Positions 42,457 to 51,802 of a stretch of DNA of 64,000 bases are shown here, piece after piece. This stretch comes from Mesorhizobium sp. (GTDB taxonomy: Bacteria; Pseudomonadota; Alphaproteobacteria; Rhizobiales; Rhizobiaceae). The notes beneath the pieces were generated by a model that worked only from the letters and a program-made list of their open reading frames with translations, did not search any database and was not told the origin of the DNA. Position 1 is the first letter of the stretch; every line of letters begins with the position of its first letter. Both the position numbers and the translations under genes were made by a program. The stretch is taken from assembly GCA_019635735.1 (NCBI GenBank), contig JAHBYX010000005.1, positions 248,001 to 312,000 on the forward strand, given 5' to 3'.

Positions 42457-43322
42457 GGCTGACTTCCCTCCTATTCGTCCCAGCTGACTCGGAGAAGAAG
42501 TTCGAGAAGGCCAAAGGTGTCGGCGCGGACGGACTGATCCTCGACCTGGAAGATTCTGTCGCGCCGCCGAACAAGGCGGCCGCGCGCGAGACGCTGTGCG
42601 GCTGGATCGACGCGAACAAGGGTCCACGCGACTGGAGTTTCTGGGTGCGGGTCAATCCGCTCGACACCGGGATGACTGCGGAAGACCTCAAGGCTGTGGT
42701 GCGGCCCGGATTGGACGGCATCGTGCTGCCGAAGTCGAACGGCGGCCAGGATGTCGCGACGATCTCGGCGATGATCGATCCGCTGGAAGCTCAAGCCGGC
42801 ATGTCGGCCGGCCATATCAAAATCGTCGTCGTCGCCACAGAGACCGCAGCTGCTATGTTCAATCTCGGCTCCTATGCGCCTGCACATCCGCGCCTTGTGG
42901 CCCTGACCTGGGGCGCGGAAGACCTCGGCGCCGTGGTCGGCGCGACCTCCAACAAGGAAGCCGACGGCAGCTGGACGCAGCCCTACCAGTTGGCGCGCTC
43001 GCTCTGCCTGTTCGCGGCGGCCAATGCCGGCGTGCAGGCGCTCGACACGCTTTATGCGGACTTCCGCAACCCCGAGGGGCTGGAGGCTTCGTGCCGCGTG
43101 TCGCGGCGCGACGGCTTCGTCGGCCGGCTCGCGATCCATCCCGACCAGGTTGCCGGCATCCGCCGCGCCTTTGCGCCGAGCGAGGCGGACGTCGCGCTGG
43201 CACGGCGGATCGTGGCGGCGTTCGATGGAAATCCGGGCCTCGGCACGATCGGGCTGGACGGCAAGATGTACGACATTCCCCACCTCAAACAGGCCCGGCG
43301 CACGCTGGCCTCGGCGGGATGA
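42453..43322 (+). CDS. HpcH/HpaI/CitE-like CoA ester lyase
   Basis: A 289-residue TIM-barrel lyase. SLLFVPADSEKKFEKA, LILDLEDSVAP with the Mg-binding acidic residues, GIVLPKSNGGQDV and LTWGAEDLGA are typical of the CitE/malyl-CoA lyase group. The family cleaves or forms malyl-, citramalyl- or beta-methylmalyl-CoA type esters. With the upstream MaoC gene it could split a 3-hydroxydicarboxyl-CoA as an alternative to thiolysis. The start codon overlaps the MaoC stop (ATGA). Confidence 0.9.
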   Translation: MRLTSLLFVPADSEKKFEKAKGVGADGLILDLEDSVAPPNKAAARETLCGWIDANKGPRDWSFWVRVNPLDTGMTAEDLKAVVRPGLDGIVLPKSNGGQDVATISAMIDPLEAQAGMSAGHIKIVVVATETAAAMFNLGSYAPAHPRLVALTWGAEDLGAVVGATSNKEADGSWTQPYQLARSLCLFAAANAGVQALDTLYADFRNPEGLEASCRVSRRDGFVGRLAIHPDQVAGIRRAFAPSEADVALARRIVAAFDGNPGLGTIGLDGKMYDIPHLKQARRTLASAG

Positions 43323-43336
43323 CAGAGGAGGCTATC

Positions 43337-44512
43337 GTGGCAGTCAGCGCCGAGGAACGCGAGGACACGCTCAACTCGATCCGCGACGGCGTGCGCGGCG
43401 TGGTGCGCAAATTCGACGACGAATACTGGCTGGTGCGCGACGAGGACGGAAAGTTTCCGGACGAGTTCCACCGCGCCATGGCCGAAGCCGGCTGGCTCGG
43501 CATCACCATGCCGGAAGAGTACGGCGGCTCGGGCCTCGGCGTCACCGAAGCTGCGATCATGATGCACGAGGTCGCCAACAATGGCGGCGGTATGGCCGCG
43601 GCCTCGTCGGTCCATATCAACCTGTTCGGACCGCATCCGATCGTCGTGTTCGGCAGTCACGAGCAGAAGTCGGAGTGGATCCCACGGCTCGTTGCCGGAC
43701 AGGACAAGGTCGCCTTCGGCTTCACCGAACCGGACGCCGGCCTCGACACGACGCGCATCAAGACCTTCGCCGAGAAGGTGCCGGGCGGCTACAGGGTGCG
43801 CGGCCAGAAGGTGTGGACCTCGACCGCGCAGGTCGCCTCCAAGATCATGCTCCTGACACGCACCACGCGCTACGAGGATTGCAAGCGCCCGACCGACGGG
43901 ATCACGATCTTCTACACGGATCTCGACCGGTCGAAGATCGAAGTGCAGCGCATCCCGAAGATGGGACGCAAGGCGGTGGATTCGAACGCAATCTTCATCG
44001 AGGACCTGTTCATCCCCGACGAGCACCGCATAGGCGAGGAGGGCAAGGGCTTCTCTTATATCCTCCACTCGCTCAATCCGGAACGCATCCTGGTCGGCAC
44101 GGAGGCGGTGGCGATCGGCCGTGACGCACTGTCGCGCGCGGCCAGATATGCGAGGGAGCGCGTCGTCTTTGGCCGGCCGATCGGTCAGAACCAGGGAATT
44201 CAACATCCGCTGGCCGAGAAGTGGATGTATCTGGAGTCTGCGTGGCTAATGCTGATGAAGGCCGCCGAACTTTACGACAGCCACAAGCCCTGCGGCGCGG
44301 AGGCGAATGCCGGCAAGTTCCTCGGCGCCCGTGCCGGCTACGACGCCTGCCTGCAGTCCGTCCTGACGCATGGCGGCTTCGGCTACGCCAAGGAATATCA
44401 CGTTGAGCGACTGCTGCGCGAAGTGACCGTTACTCGCATCGCACCAGTGACCGAACAGCTGATCCAGTGCTTCATCGCCGAGAAGGTACTCGACTTGCCC
44501 AAGAGCTACTGA
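43337..44512 (+). CDS. Acyl-CoA dehydrogenase
   Basis: A 391-residue dehydrogenase: AFGFTEPDAGLDTTRIKT, SLNPERILVGTEAVAIG with helix-G Glu, and HVERLLREVTVTRIAPVTEQ at the end, where Pro replaces the usual Glu/Gly. GTG 43337 is chosen because GAGGAGG lies five bases upstream; ATG 43319, overlapping the lyase stop by four bases, is an in-frame alternative. The enzyme would give an enoyl-CoA for the MaoC hydratases of this operon. Confidence 0.92.
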   Translation: MAVSAEEREDTLNSIRDGVRGVVRKFDDEYWLVRDEDGKFPDEFHRAMAEAGWLGITMPEEYGGSGLGVTEAAIMMHEVANNGGGMAAASSVHINLFGPHPIVVFGSHEQKSEWIPRLVAGQDKVAFGFTEPDAGLDTTRIKTFAEKVPGGYRVRGQKVWTSTAQVASKIMLLTRTTRYEDCKRPTDGITIFYTDLDRSKIEVQRIPKMGRKAVDSNAIFIEDLFIPDEHRIGEEGKGFSYILHSLNPERILVGTEAVAIGRDALSRAARYARERVVFGRPIGQNQGIQHPLAEKWMYLESAWLMLMKAAELYDSHKPCGAEANAGKFLGARAGYDACLQSVLTHGGFGYAKEYHVERLLREVTVTRIAPVTEQLIQCFIAEKVLDLPKSY

Positions 44513-44553
44513 CCCTATCTCAGAAAGCCGGCAAACGATAAAGGGAGAGCCCT

Positions 44554-45468
44554 ATGGGTCTGTTGGACGGTAAAGTCGTGCTTGTCACCGGCTCCGCACG
44601 CGGGGTGGGAAAGGCGGTGGCGGTTGAAATGGCGCGCGCCGGTGCAGCGGTCGTGGTGAACGATCTCGGCGTCTCGCTCTCCGGCCAAAGCGAGACCGAC
44701 AACGAGGCGGCGCTTGAAGTCGTGCGCGAAATTGAAGCCTCCGGCGGGCGTGCCGTAGCCAATTTCGGCTCCGTCGCCTCCTGGGACGACGCTCATGCGA
44801 TGGTCAAGACCGCCATCGAGAACTTCGGCCGGATCGACGCCGTCGTGAACAACGCGGGCAACCTGCGCGACGTGCTCTTCCACAAGATGACCGAGGAGGA
44901 TTTCGATGCGGTCATTGGGGTGCATTTGAAGGGATCGTTCAACGTGTCCCGCGCGGCCGCCCCCTATTTCAAGGAGCAGGCGAGCGGCGCCTATGTGCAT
45001 ATGGCGTCCACCTCCGGCCTGATCGGCAATATGGGACAGGTGAACTACGCCGCAGCCAAGCTCGGCATCGTCGCCATGTCGAAGACCATCGCGATGGACA
45101 TGCAGCGTTTCAACGTGCGCTCGAACGCGGTTGCGCCTTTCGCGTGGACGCGCATGGTGTCGTCGATCCCGACCGACACGCCCGAGCAGCAGAAGCGCGT
45201 CGAGGGTCTCAAGAAGCTGATCCCGGAAAAGGTCGCCGCATTATGCGTGGCGCTGTGTTCCGACGCGGCAAAGGAGGTTACCGGGCAGGTTTTCGGCTCG
45301 CGCAACAACGAAATCTATCTCTTTTCGCAGCCACGCCCGATCCGCACCGCGCATACCGCGGAGGGCTGGACGCCAGAAGCGATCATCGAACGCGTTATCC
45401 CGCAGTTCCGCAACGACTTCTATCCGCTGCACCGCTCAGGCGACGTGTTCACCTGGGATCCCGTCTGA
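44554..45468 (+). CDS. SDR, peroxisomal multifunctional enzyme (HSD17B4)-like dehydrogenase
   Basis: A 304-residue SDR: TGSARGVG, NNAGNLRDVLFHKM, MASTSGLIGN and YAAAK. The NAGNLRD segment and the length match the 3-hydroxyacyl-CoA dehydrogenase domain of MFE-2/17-beta-HSD type 4. The next gene, overlapping by one base, is the matching hydratase-2 domain, so the two-domain eukaryotic enzyme is here split in two proteins. Likely reaction: (3R)-hydroxyacyl-CoA to 3-ketoacyl-CoA. RBS AAGGGAGAG precedes ATG. Confidence 0.92.
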   Translation: MGLLDGKVVLVTGSARGVGKAVAVEMARAGAAVVVNDLGVSLSGQSETDNEAALEVVREIEASGGRAVANFGSVASWDDAHAMVKTAIENFGRIDAVVNNAGNLRDVLFHKMTEEDFDAVIGVHLKGSFNVSRAAAPYFKEQASGAYVHMASTSGLIGNMGQVNYAAAKLGIVAMSKTIAMDMQRFNVRSNAVAPFAWTRMVSSIPTDTPEQQKRVEGLKKLIPEKVAALCVALCSDAAKEVTGQVFGSRNNEIYLFSQPRPIRTAHTAEGWTPEAIIERVIPQFRNDFYPLHRSGDVFTWDPV

Positions 45469-46319
45469 TGGCCTTTGATCCGCAGCGCCTGATCGACTGG
45501 GACTTCGGCGAGCAGCGGCATTCCTACGCCGCGCGTGACGCTATCCTATATGCGCTTGGCATAGGCCTTCCGATCGCGCTTGGCGAGAGCGATGACCTGA
45601 ACTTCCTAATTGAGGATCGGCTGCGCGTGGTTCCGTCCTTTGCCGTGACGCTGGCGACTCCGGGCATGTGGCCGAAGCGGCCCGAACTCGAGATCGACTG
45701 GGTCAAAGTCCTGCATATGGCCCATGCCGCGCGCTTCGAGGCGCGGCTGCCGCGCACCGCCGACGTAGTGAGCCGGGCAAGGATCACCGAGCTCTACGAC
45801 CGTGGAGCGGACAAGGGCGCGGTCTGCGTTCTGCAACGGCAGGTGCGGGACGCGAGGGACGGCACCCTCTACTGCACCATCGACCAGACGGTCGCTATGC
45901 GCGGCAATGGCGGGTTCGGCGGCGCGCCGCTGCCGAAGGTCGACCGACCGGCGATGCCCGATCGCCCGCCGGACCATACGGAGACGGTGCAGACCTCACC
46001 GCGCGCGGCCCTGATCTACAGGCTCTCCGGCGATGTGAATCCCCTGCACGCCGACTACGACGTCGCGCGCAAGGCCGGCTACAAACAGCCGATTCTGCAT
46101 GGGCTTGCCTCGTACGGCACTGCTTGTGCCGTGGTACTGCGGGCGTTCTGCGGTGGAGATCCGTCACGCATGAAGTCGCTCGACCTGCGCTTCGCCGGCG
46201 TAGTCATGCCGGGCGATGCGCTGGATTTCACCTGCTGGACGGAGGACAGCCGCGTGATGTTCGAGGTCAAGGTCGGCGACCGCACGGTCATCGACCAGGG
46301 GGTATCCGAGATCGCATAG
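45468..46319 (+). CDS. MaoC/hydratase-2 family enoyl-CoA hydratase
   Basis: A 283-residue double-hotdog hydratase 2. YRLSGDVNPLHADYDVARKA is the complete hydratase-2 motif with catalytic Asp and His; LHGLASYGTAC follows. The protein matches the middle domain of MFE-2 and makes (3R)-hydroxyacyl-CoA from the 2-enoyl-CoA, which the preceding SDR then oxidises. Start codon shares one base with the SDR stop. Confidence 0.93.
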   Translation: MAFDPQRLIDWDFGEQRHSYAARDAILYALGIGLPIALGESDDLNFLIEDRLRVVPSFAVTLATPGMWPKRPELEIDWVKVLHMAHAARFEARLPRTADVVSRARITELYDRGADKGAVCVLQRQVRDARDGTLYCTIDQTVAMRGNGGFGGAPLPKVDRPAMPDRPPDHTETVQTSPRAALIYRLSGDVNPLHADYDVARKAGYKQPILHGLASYGTACAVVLRAFCGGDPSRMKSLDLRFAGVVMPGDALDFTCWTEDSRVMFEVKVGDRTVIDQGVSEIA

Positions 46320-46338
46320 GGCAGACGGGCAAGGTCGT

Positions 46339-47176
46339 ATGAAAACCTGGTTCATCACGGGTGCCACACGCGGCCTGGGCCTTGCAACAGCGCGCGCGGC
46401 GCTCGCCGCCGGCGACCAGGTCTCGGCGACCGGCCGCGATACCAATCGTCTCAGGGACGCTCTCGGCGACCACCCGCGTCTCATGGTGCTGGCACTCGAC
46501 GTCACTGTCGATGCCGAGATTAATGCAGCGGTGACGGCGGCGACGGACCGCTTCGGCCGCGTCGATGTTCTGGTCAACAATGCCGGATACGGCCAGCTCG
46601 GCGCATTCGAGGAGACGTCCCAGGATGCTATCGAGCGGCAGTTCGAGACCAACGTCTTCGGCGTCTTCCGCGTCACCCGCGCCGTGCTGCCGATCATGCG
46701 CGCGCACCGATCGGGCCATGTCATCACCATCTCCTCGATGGTCGGACTCGTCGGCGTGGACGGCGGTTCGGTCTACTGCGCCTCGAAGTTCGCCGTCGCC
46801 GGCTGGTCGGAAGCGCTCAGCGTCGAGCTGGCCCGGTTCGGCATCCACGCAACCTCGGTGCATCCCGGCTATTTTCGCACGGACTTCCTCGATCGAAGTT
46901 CGAGGCGGCTCGCAGACCTCTCGATAGACGATTATCGGGGACACGACAGAACATGCCACGCGCCGACGCGATTCGGTCAATCGAAGTCAGGCAGGGGACC
47001 CGGCTGCCTTTGGCAGGGTGATGGTCGAGCTCGCGCATTCAGACGACCCACCGGTGCGCTTTGCCGCCGGCAGCGATGCTCTTAAAGTGATGCGTGAAAG
47101 AGGCGCCACGTTGCAGGAAAGCGCCGAGCGCCTGTCCGGTCTTTCGACGGCGACGGACCTCGCGTCCGACGCCTGA
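46339..47176 (+). pseudogene. SDR family oxidoreductase, frameshifted
   Basis: The first about 195 residues are a good SDR (TGATRGLG, NNAGYGQLGAFEE, SSMVGLVGV, YCASK, HPGYFRTDFLD). Near 46930-46950 the frame breaks: the original frame runs on to a stop at 47083-47085 with Arg/Gly-rich nonsense, while the expected C-terminus (AGDPAAFGRVMVELA, VRFAAGSDALKVMRERGA) continues in another frame to a stop at 47174-47176. The intact gene would encode about 279 residues. It may be a true decay product at the operon end, or a sequencing error. Confidence 0.75.
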
Positions 47177-47188
47177 GAAACGGCTTGG

Positions 47189-47965
47189 CTATGCGACGAG
47201 GCGCTGGCGAAGCATCTCGAGATCCTCGTGCGACAGGCCAAGCGCCCGTCCCGCATAGCCCTTCATGTCGCCGTAGTCGCGCGCGACCGTTGCAAACATA
47301 GCCTCCAGATAGGTCTCATTGGCGGTGATCATCGGCTCGACGAGCTCCTCCGGAACAGCGCCATAGTCGACGCCGTGACTTTGTCGGAGCAGCCGCTGGT
47401 ATAGGGCATCACGGGCGACATTGGTGGCGAGGTAGTCGTCCATGATGTCGGCGCGCGAGACCCCCAGCAACTCCAGCAGCATGGCGACAACGACGCCTGT
47501 TCTGTCCTTGCCCGCCGCGCAATGGACGACGACAAGCGAGTCGGCATTAATCATCGTCATGAAATAGCGGCGATAGATCGGCGCGAACTCGGACGGCAAG
47601 GTGGCGTAGATGGCCCTCATCACACCGGCGCAGGCCTCCGCGGTAGAGCCGTGCGCCGAAAACAGCGCATAGAGGTCGCCGTGACGGATCGAGTGAGGCT
47701 CCGTCACGACCGTAAAGCCAGCCATCGAGAGCAAAGGAGACGGGCTGCGGGCCTTCTCGGCCGTGCTGCGCAGGTCGAAAGCCGTACGTACATCGAGCTT
47801 CCGCATCATCTCGGCGCCGACTTCGCCGACACCCTCGAACGCGCCGCTTCGATAGATCGATCGGGACTTCAGCCGCCCGCCTGTCGTTCGATAGTCGGCG
47901 ACCGAACGGAAGTTCAACGTTCCCTCGACTGCATCATTACTGCTCATTGTGCTCATTCCAGGCAT
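47189..47965 (-). CDS. Tyrosine/serine phosphatase, cysteine-based
   Basis: A 258-residue protein with the P-loop HCAAGKDRTG (Cys149, Arg155) and the N-terminal NFRSVADYRTTGGRLKSRSI typical of the MptpB/Y-phosphatase family in bacteria. Family members dephosphorylate proteins, phosphoinositides or small molecules. Why it lies in a catabolic operon behind an acyl-CoA dehydrogenase and an SDR is unclear; regulation or removal of phosphate from a kinase product are possible. Three in-frame ATGs (47965, 47956, 47947) compete; the first directly follows the SDR stop. Confidence 0.85.
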   Translation of the reverse strand: MPGMSTMSSNDAVEGTLNFRSVADYRTTGGRLKSRSIYRSGAFEGVGEVGAEMMRKLDVRTAFDLRSTAEKARSPSPLLSMAGFTVVTEPHSIRHGDLYALFSAHGSTAEACAGVMRAIYATLPSEFAPIYRRYFMTMINADSLVVVHCAAGKDRTGVVVAMLLELLGVSRADIMDDYLATNVARDALYQRLLRQSHGVDYGAVPEELVEPMITANETYLEAMFATVARDYGDMKGYAGRALGLSHEDLEMLRQRLVA

Positions 47966-47967
47966 AC

Positions 47968-48729
47968 TCAATACACGGCCCTGCCGCCGGACAAGTCGAA
48001 GGTCGCCCCAGTATTGAAGCTGCAGGCGTCGGATGACAGCCATGCGACGAGCTCTGCCGCCTCCTCCGGGCGTCCCATGCGCTCCATCGGGATCTTGGCA
48101 ACGGCAGCAGCCATCGCATCCGGCGCGCGCTCGACCGTGTCCGCCACGAGCGGCGTGTCGAAGACCGTGGGACAGATCGCGTTGACCAGAACACCGGTCT
48201 TTGCCAGTTCCTTGCCGAGCGTCTTGGTCATGCCGATGATGCCGGACTTGGCCGCGACGTAGCCGGCCATAAAGGGGTTGCCGTCCTTGCCCGCCTGGCT
48301 CGTCGTGTTGACGATGCGGCCCCATCCCTGTGCCACCATGCCCGGCACAAAGGCGCGGCAGGTGTGGAACACGCTGTCGAGGTTGATGCCGATCGCCTGG
48401 CGCCAGTCCTCGTCCGACAGTTCCACCAAAGGCGCCACGCGGGTGGAATGGCCGGCGCAGTTAAAGAGGATGTCCAGCCCGCCACAGCGCGAGAGCAGGG
48501 CTTCGGCCGCGTCCGCGACGCGCCGGCCGTTGGACACGTCGACGGAGGCAATATGCACTTCCCCCAACGCGTCCAATTCGTCGCGGGCGCGCTCAAGCTT
48601 GCCCATGTCGCGGCCCCACAGTTCGACCGACGCACCCGAGTGGAGATAGAGTCGGGCCGTGGCGAATCCTATGCCGGTCGCGCCGCCGGTGACGAGCGCG
48701 CGTTTTGTCTTGAGATCGTAGATGTTCAT
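47968..48729 (-). CDS. SDR family NAD(P)-dependent oxidoreductase
   Basis: A 253-residue SDR: TGGATGIG, NCAGH in place of NNAG, TTSQAGKDGN and YVAAK. The C-terminal NTGATFDLSGGRAVY resembles 3-hydroxyacyl-CoA type enzymes. The start at 48729 overlaps the dehydrogenase stop by four bases. It probably works directly after the AliB-like dehydrogenase and a hydratase on the same substrate. Confidence 0.92.
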   Translation of the reverse strand: MNIYDLKTKRALVTGGATGIGFATARLYLHSGASVELWGRDMGKLERARDELDALGEVHIASVDVSNGRRVADAAEALLSRCGGLDILFNCAGHSTRVAPLVELSDEDWRQAIGINLDSVFHTCRAFVPGMVAQGWGRIVNTTSQAGKDGNPFMAGYVAAKSGIIGMTKTLGKELAKTGVLVNAICPTVFDTPLVADTVERAPDAMAAAVAKIPMERMGRPEEAAELVAWLSSDACSFNTGATFDLSGGRAVY

Positions 48730-49871
48730 ACGAATTCCCTCCCCAGCATGTGGCGTCCGATTATCATCTTCATGATCTGCGGCGTACCGTCGGCTATGAC
48801 CTGGCCCAGCACGTCCCGGAGCCTTTGCTCGACGGGAAAATCCTGCGTGTAGCCGTAGTGGCCGTGCAGCACGAGGCAATCTCGGATGACGTCGGCGCAG
48901 AGGGCCGGACCTTCAGCCTTGCACATAGCCGCCTCGGCCGTGTGAGGGAGTCCCTGGTCACGCAGCCACAGCGTGCGGTAACAGAGCCAGCGCAGCATTT
49001 CGAGCTTCGACCTGGCTTCTGCGAGCGGGAACGAGACCCCCTGATTCTTCGAGATCGGCTGGCCGAAGGCGTGTCGCACCTTGACGTAAGCGACGGTCTC
49101 CTCAAGTGTCTGCTCCGCTGCGCCCAGACACATGAGGCCGATCAGGGCCCGCGTGTAGTCGAACGTCTGCATCACCTGCGTGAAGCCGGCATTCTCCGGT
49201 CCGATCATGTTGGCGGCGGGGATACGGACATTGTCGAGAAACAGCGAGCCGCGCACGATTCCCTTGGCGCCCATGTCGTCATATGGCGTTCGCGTCAGAC
49301 CGGGTGTGTCCAGCGGGAGCAGGAAGGCAGACACGCCCACGGCCTTCTTTTCCGGCGCGGTCTTGGCGAACAGGATGCCGGCACTCGCCGCCATCAGAAG
49401 CGTGATCGCCGACTTTTCGCCATTGATGACGAAATGGTCGCCGTCGCGCACCGCGCTTGTCCGGATCGAGGCAGCGTCCGAGCCGCAATGCGGCTCCGTC
49501 AGCAGCACGCTCAGCACCTTCTCGCCGACCGCCAGCGGTCGAAGCCAGGTCTCGCACAGCGACGGCTCGGCAAACCGCGACAGGATGTCGCCGGCGAAGC
49601 AGGAGTTCAGGATCCCGTAGCAGACATTGAAGTCGCCCTTCGCCACCTGCTCGATCGCCAGGCCCGCGTCGAGATAGGAGAGTTCGGCGCCGCCCAGACG
49701 CTCGGGCACGCGCAGGCCGAACAGGCCCATCTGTCCCATCAGCGGCCAAACGGAAGCCGGGAACTCGCGATTGCGGTCCCAGCGCGCGTAGTGAGGCCGA
49801 AGCTCGGTGCGCGCGAACTCGGCGACCGAGTGCTTCAGCAGCCGCTGTGCTTCCGAAGGCGCAAAATCCAT
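48726..49871 (-). CDS. Acyl-CoA dehydrogenase, cyclohexanecarboxyl-CoA dehydrogenase (AliB)-like
   Basis: A 381-residue dehydrogenase: VLLTEPHCGSDAASIRTS, QTFDYTRALIGLMCLG with Asp at the helix-G position, VIADGTPQIMKMIIGR at the end. It is a paralogue of the gene at 18314-19459 and shares the features that set AliB-like enzymes apart. It would oxidise a cyclic acyl-CoA to the 1-ene. First gene of a minus-strand three-gene unit, divergent from an acyl-CoA synthetase over 136 bp. Confidence 0.9.
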   Translation of the reverse strand: MDFAPSEAQRLLKHSVAEFARTELRPHYARWDRNREFPASVWPLMGQMGLFGLRVPERLGGAELSYLDAGLAIEQVAKGDFNVCYGILNSCFAGDILSRFAEPSLCETWLRPLAVGEKVLSVLLTEPHCGSDAASIRTSAVRDGDHFVINGEKSAITLLMAASAGILFAKTAPEKKAVGVSAFLLPLDTPGLTRTPYDDMGAKGIVRGSLFLDNVRIPAANMIGPENAGFTQVMQTFDYTRALIGLMCLGAAEQTLEETVAYVKVRHAFGQPISKNQGVSFPLAEARSKLEMLRWLCYRTLWLRDQGLPHTAEAAMCKAEGPALCADVIRDCLVLHGHYGYTQDFPVEQRLRDVLGQVIADGTPQIMKMIIGRHMLGREFV

Positions 49872-49970
49872 CGCCGGTTCCTCTCATGAATGAGTTCGCA
49901 AGCATATAGAAAGCTAGCACATAAAATACTCGCGATACGCCGGCTTGCGCAAGTGAGTTTAACTTATTAG

Positions 49971-49981
49971 CTTACGGTAAG
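49971..49981. promoter_or_regulatory. Palindrome upstream of an acyl-CoA synthetase
   Basis: CTTAC-G-GTAAG, perfect 5-1-5, 26 bp before the GTG start. The core CTTAC/GTAAG also occurs in the repeat at 36382-36399. The AGCATA at 49901-49906 on the other side of the gap is TATGCT read on the minus strand. Confidence 0.4.
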
Positions 49982-50007
49982 GATGTGTACCATTCCGGGA
50001 GATAGAC

Positions 50008-51651
50008 GTGGAAGCGCAGACTCTGGAGGCCTATCGGGCCCGTGCGTTGGAAACATCCTACTGGCCAGCCTTCGTCGACGTGCCGATGCGCGAGATCACG
50101 CTGGGTGACGCATTACGCGAAGCGGCCGAACAGGTGCCCGATCGGCTCGCTCTGGTGGAAGGAACCCGCGAGAAGGGGCGATCCTGGACCTATGCCGAGC
50201 TCCATGACCTGTCGCACAGGGTGGCGCGGTCGTTGCTTGCACGCTTCCATCCGGGCGAGCGGGTGGCGTTCTGGGGGCATAGCGTTCCCGAATGGCTGCC
50301 TACGCTTTACGGCTGCGCGATCGCCGGAATTACGCTTGTCACGGTGAACCCGGCTTACAAGCGACGCGAGATGGAATACGTGCTGTCGAAGTCCCGTGCA
50401 GCTGGTGTCTTCACCACCCCGTCCTTCCGTGGCTTCGACATGATGCAGGCGATCGCCGAATCGCGGCCGGGCCTGCCAGACCTGCGCGAGGTCATCGCGA
50501 TTGCGGACTTTCCTGTTTTCGCCGAGGACGGGGATGCGGCCATCTCGCTGCCGACCGTTCACCCGCGCGACCCCGCGGTCATCATGTTCACCTCAGGCAC
50601 CACTGGCGCGCAGAAAGGCGTCGTCTTCCACCACACCGGCGTATCCAACATGACGAACTTCACCCAGCGCCGGGGTGGACTCAAGGAAGGAGGCGTGTTC
50701 GTCAATCCGATGCCAATGTTCCACATCGGCTCGCTCGGCCACGCCGGCATTGGCTCAGTGATGCTGCGCGCGACCCATGTGCTGATGCCGGAATGGGACG
50801 CAGAAAACTACATGGCGCAGGTCGAGCGCCACCGTGGCACGTTCTCGCTACTGGTGCCGACGATGATCGAGCAACTGTTGGCGCACCCGGCGCGCCGCCG
50901 CTTCGATCTCTCGTCCCTACGAAATCTGACCTCGGGCGCCTCCGTCGTCGAAGCCCGGCTGATCAGGGCGACCCGCGACGCGCTTGGCGCCACCATCTCG
51001 AACATCTACGGCCAGACGGAGATGCAGGGCAGCGTCACCGGCACGCATCCCGACGACAGCGATGAGGATCTGGCTGGCACGATCGGCCAGCCGCTGCCGC
51101 ATATGGAGGTTCGCATCGCCGATCCCGCCACCGACGAGACCGTGGCGCTCGGGGTCGAAGGCGAGATCCAGACCCGCGGCTACCAGAACATGATCGGCTA
51201 TTTCGACATGCCAGAGGAGACGGCACGCACGATCATGCCGGACGGCTGGCTTCGGTCCGGCGACCTCGGCTCTATGGATCGGCGCGGCTTCCTGAAGATC
51301 ACGGGTCGCATCAAGGATATGATCATCCGTGGCGGCGAGAACATCTATCCGCGCGAGATCGAGATGCTGCTCGCCGAGGAGGATAGCATTGCCGCCGTCG
51401 CCGTGGTGGGCGTGCCTGATCCCCAATGGGGCGAGCAGGTTGGCGCGGTTCTGCATCCCAGGACCCCCGGAGAATTTCCCGACGCCGCAACTCTCTTCGC
51501 GCGCTGCCGGACAGAGCTTGCGCACTACAAGGCGCCAAGGCTGTGGTTCACGGTCGACAGCCTGCCCTACACCGAGACCGGCAAGCTGCAAAAGTTCAGG
51601 CTTGTCGAGGCGATCCGCGACGGTCGCCTGACCCCCTATGCGCGGACTTAG
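50008..51651 (+). CDS. AMP-dependent acyl-CoA synthetase
   Basis: A 547-residue ligase: IMFTSGTTGAQKGVVFHH, YGQTEMQGSV, SGDLGSMDRRGFLKITGR and TETGKLQKFRL with the catalytic lysine. It resembles fatty/aryl acid ligases of the FadD13/CaiC type and is paralogous to the gene at 56188-57843 (shared RGGENIYPREIE-type A8 motif). GTG 50008 follows GGGAGATAG. It probably activates the acid that the BcrCB-like enzyme, 151 bp downstream, then acts on. Confidence 0.92.
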   Translation: MEAQTLEAYRARALETSYWPAFVDVPMREITLGDALREAAEQVPDRLALVEGTREKGRSWTYAELHDLSHRVARSLLARFHPGERVAFWGHSVPEWLPTLYGCAIAGITLVTVNPAYKRREMEYVLSKSRAAGVFTTPSFRGFDMMQAIAESRPGLPDLREVIAIADFPVFAEDGDAAISLPTVHPRDPAVIMFTSGTTGAQKGVVFHHTGVSNMTNFTQRRGGLKEGGVFVNPMPMFHIGSLGHAGIGSVMLRATHVLMPEWDAENYMAQVERHRGTFSLLVPTMIEQLLAHPARRRFDLSSLRNLTSGASVVEARLIRATRDALGATISNIYGQTEMQGSVTGTHPDDSDEDLAGTIGQPLPHMEVRIADPATDETVALGVEGEIQTRGYQNMIGYFDMPEETARTIMPDGWLRSGDLGSMDRRGFLKITGRIKDMIIRGGENIYPREIEMLLAEEDSIAAVAVVGVPDPQWGEQVGAVLHPRTPGEFPDAATLFARCRTELAHYKAPRLWFTVDSLPYTETGKLQKFRLVEAIRDGRLTPYART

Positions 51652-51802
51652 GTGTCGTCCTGCAGTGTGGTGAGTAGAACTTATCAATCGATCCGCCGTT
51701 CACGACGGGTTGCCATGGAATGAACCAAAAGCAGCGTTCTATGTTGCGGTTGACGAGGTGATGATCACTTCGTAAGCTAGCGGACAGAATCCGGAGGACA
51801 AC

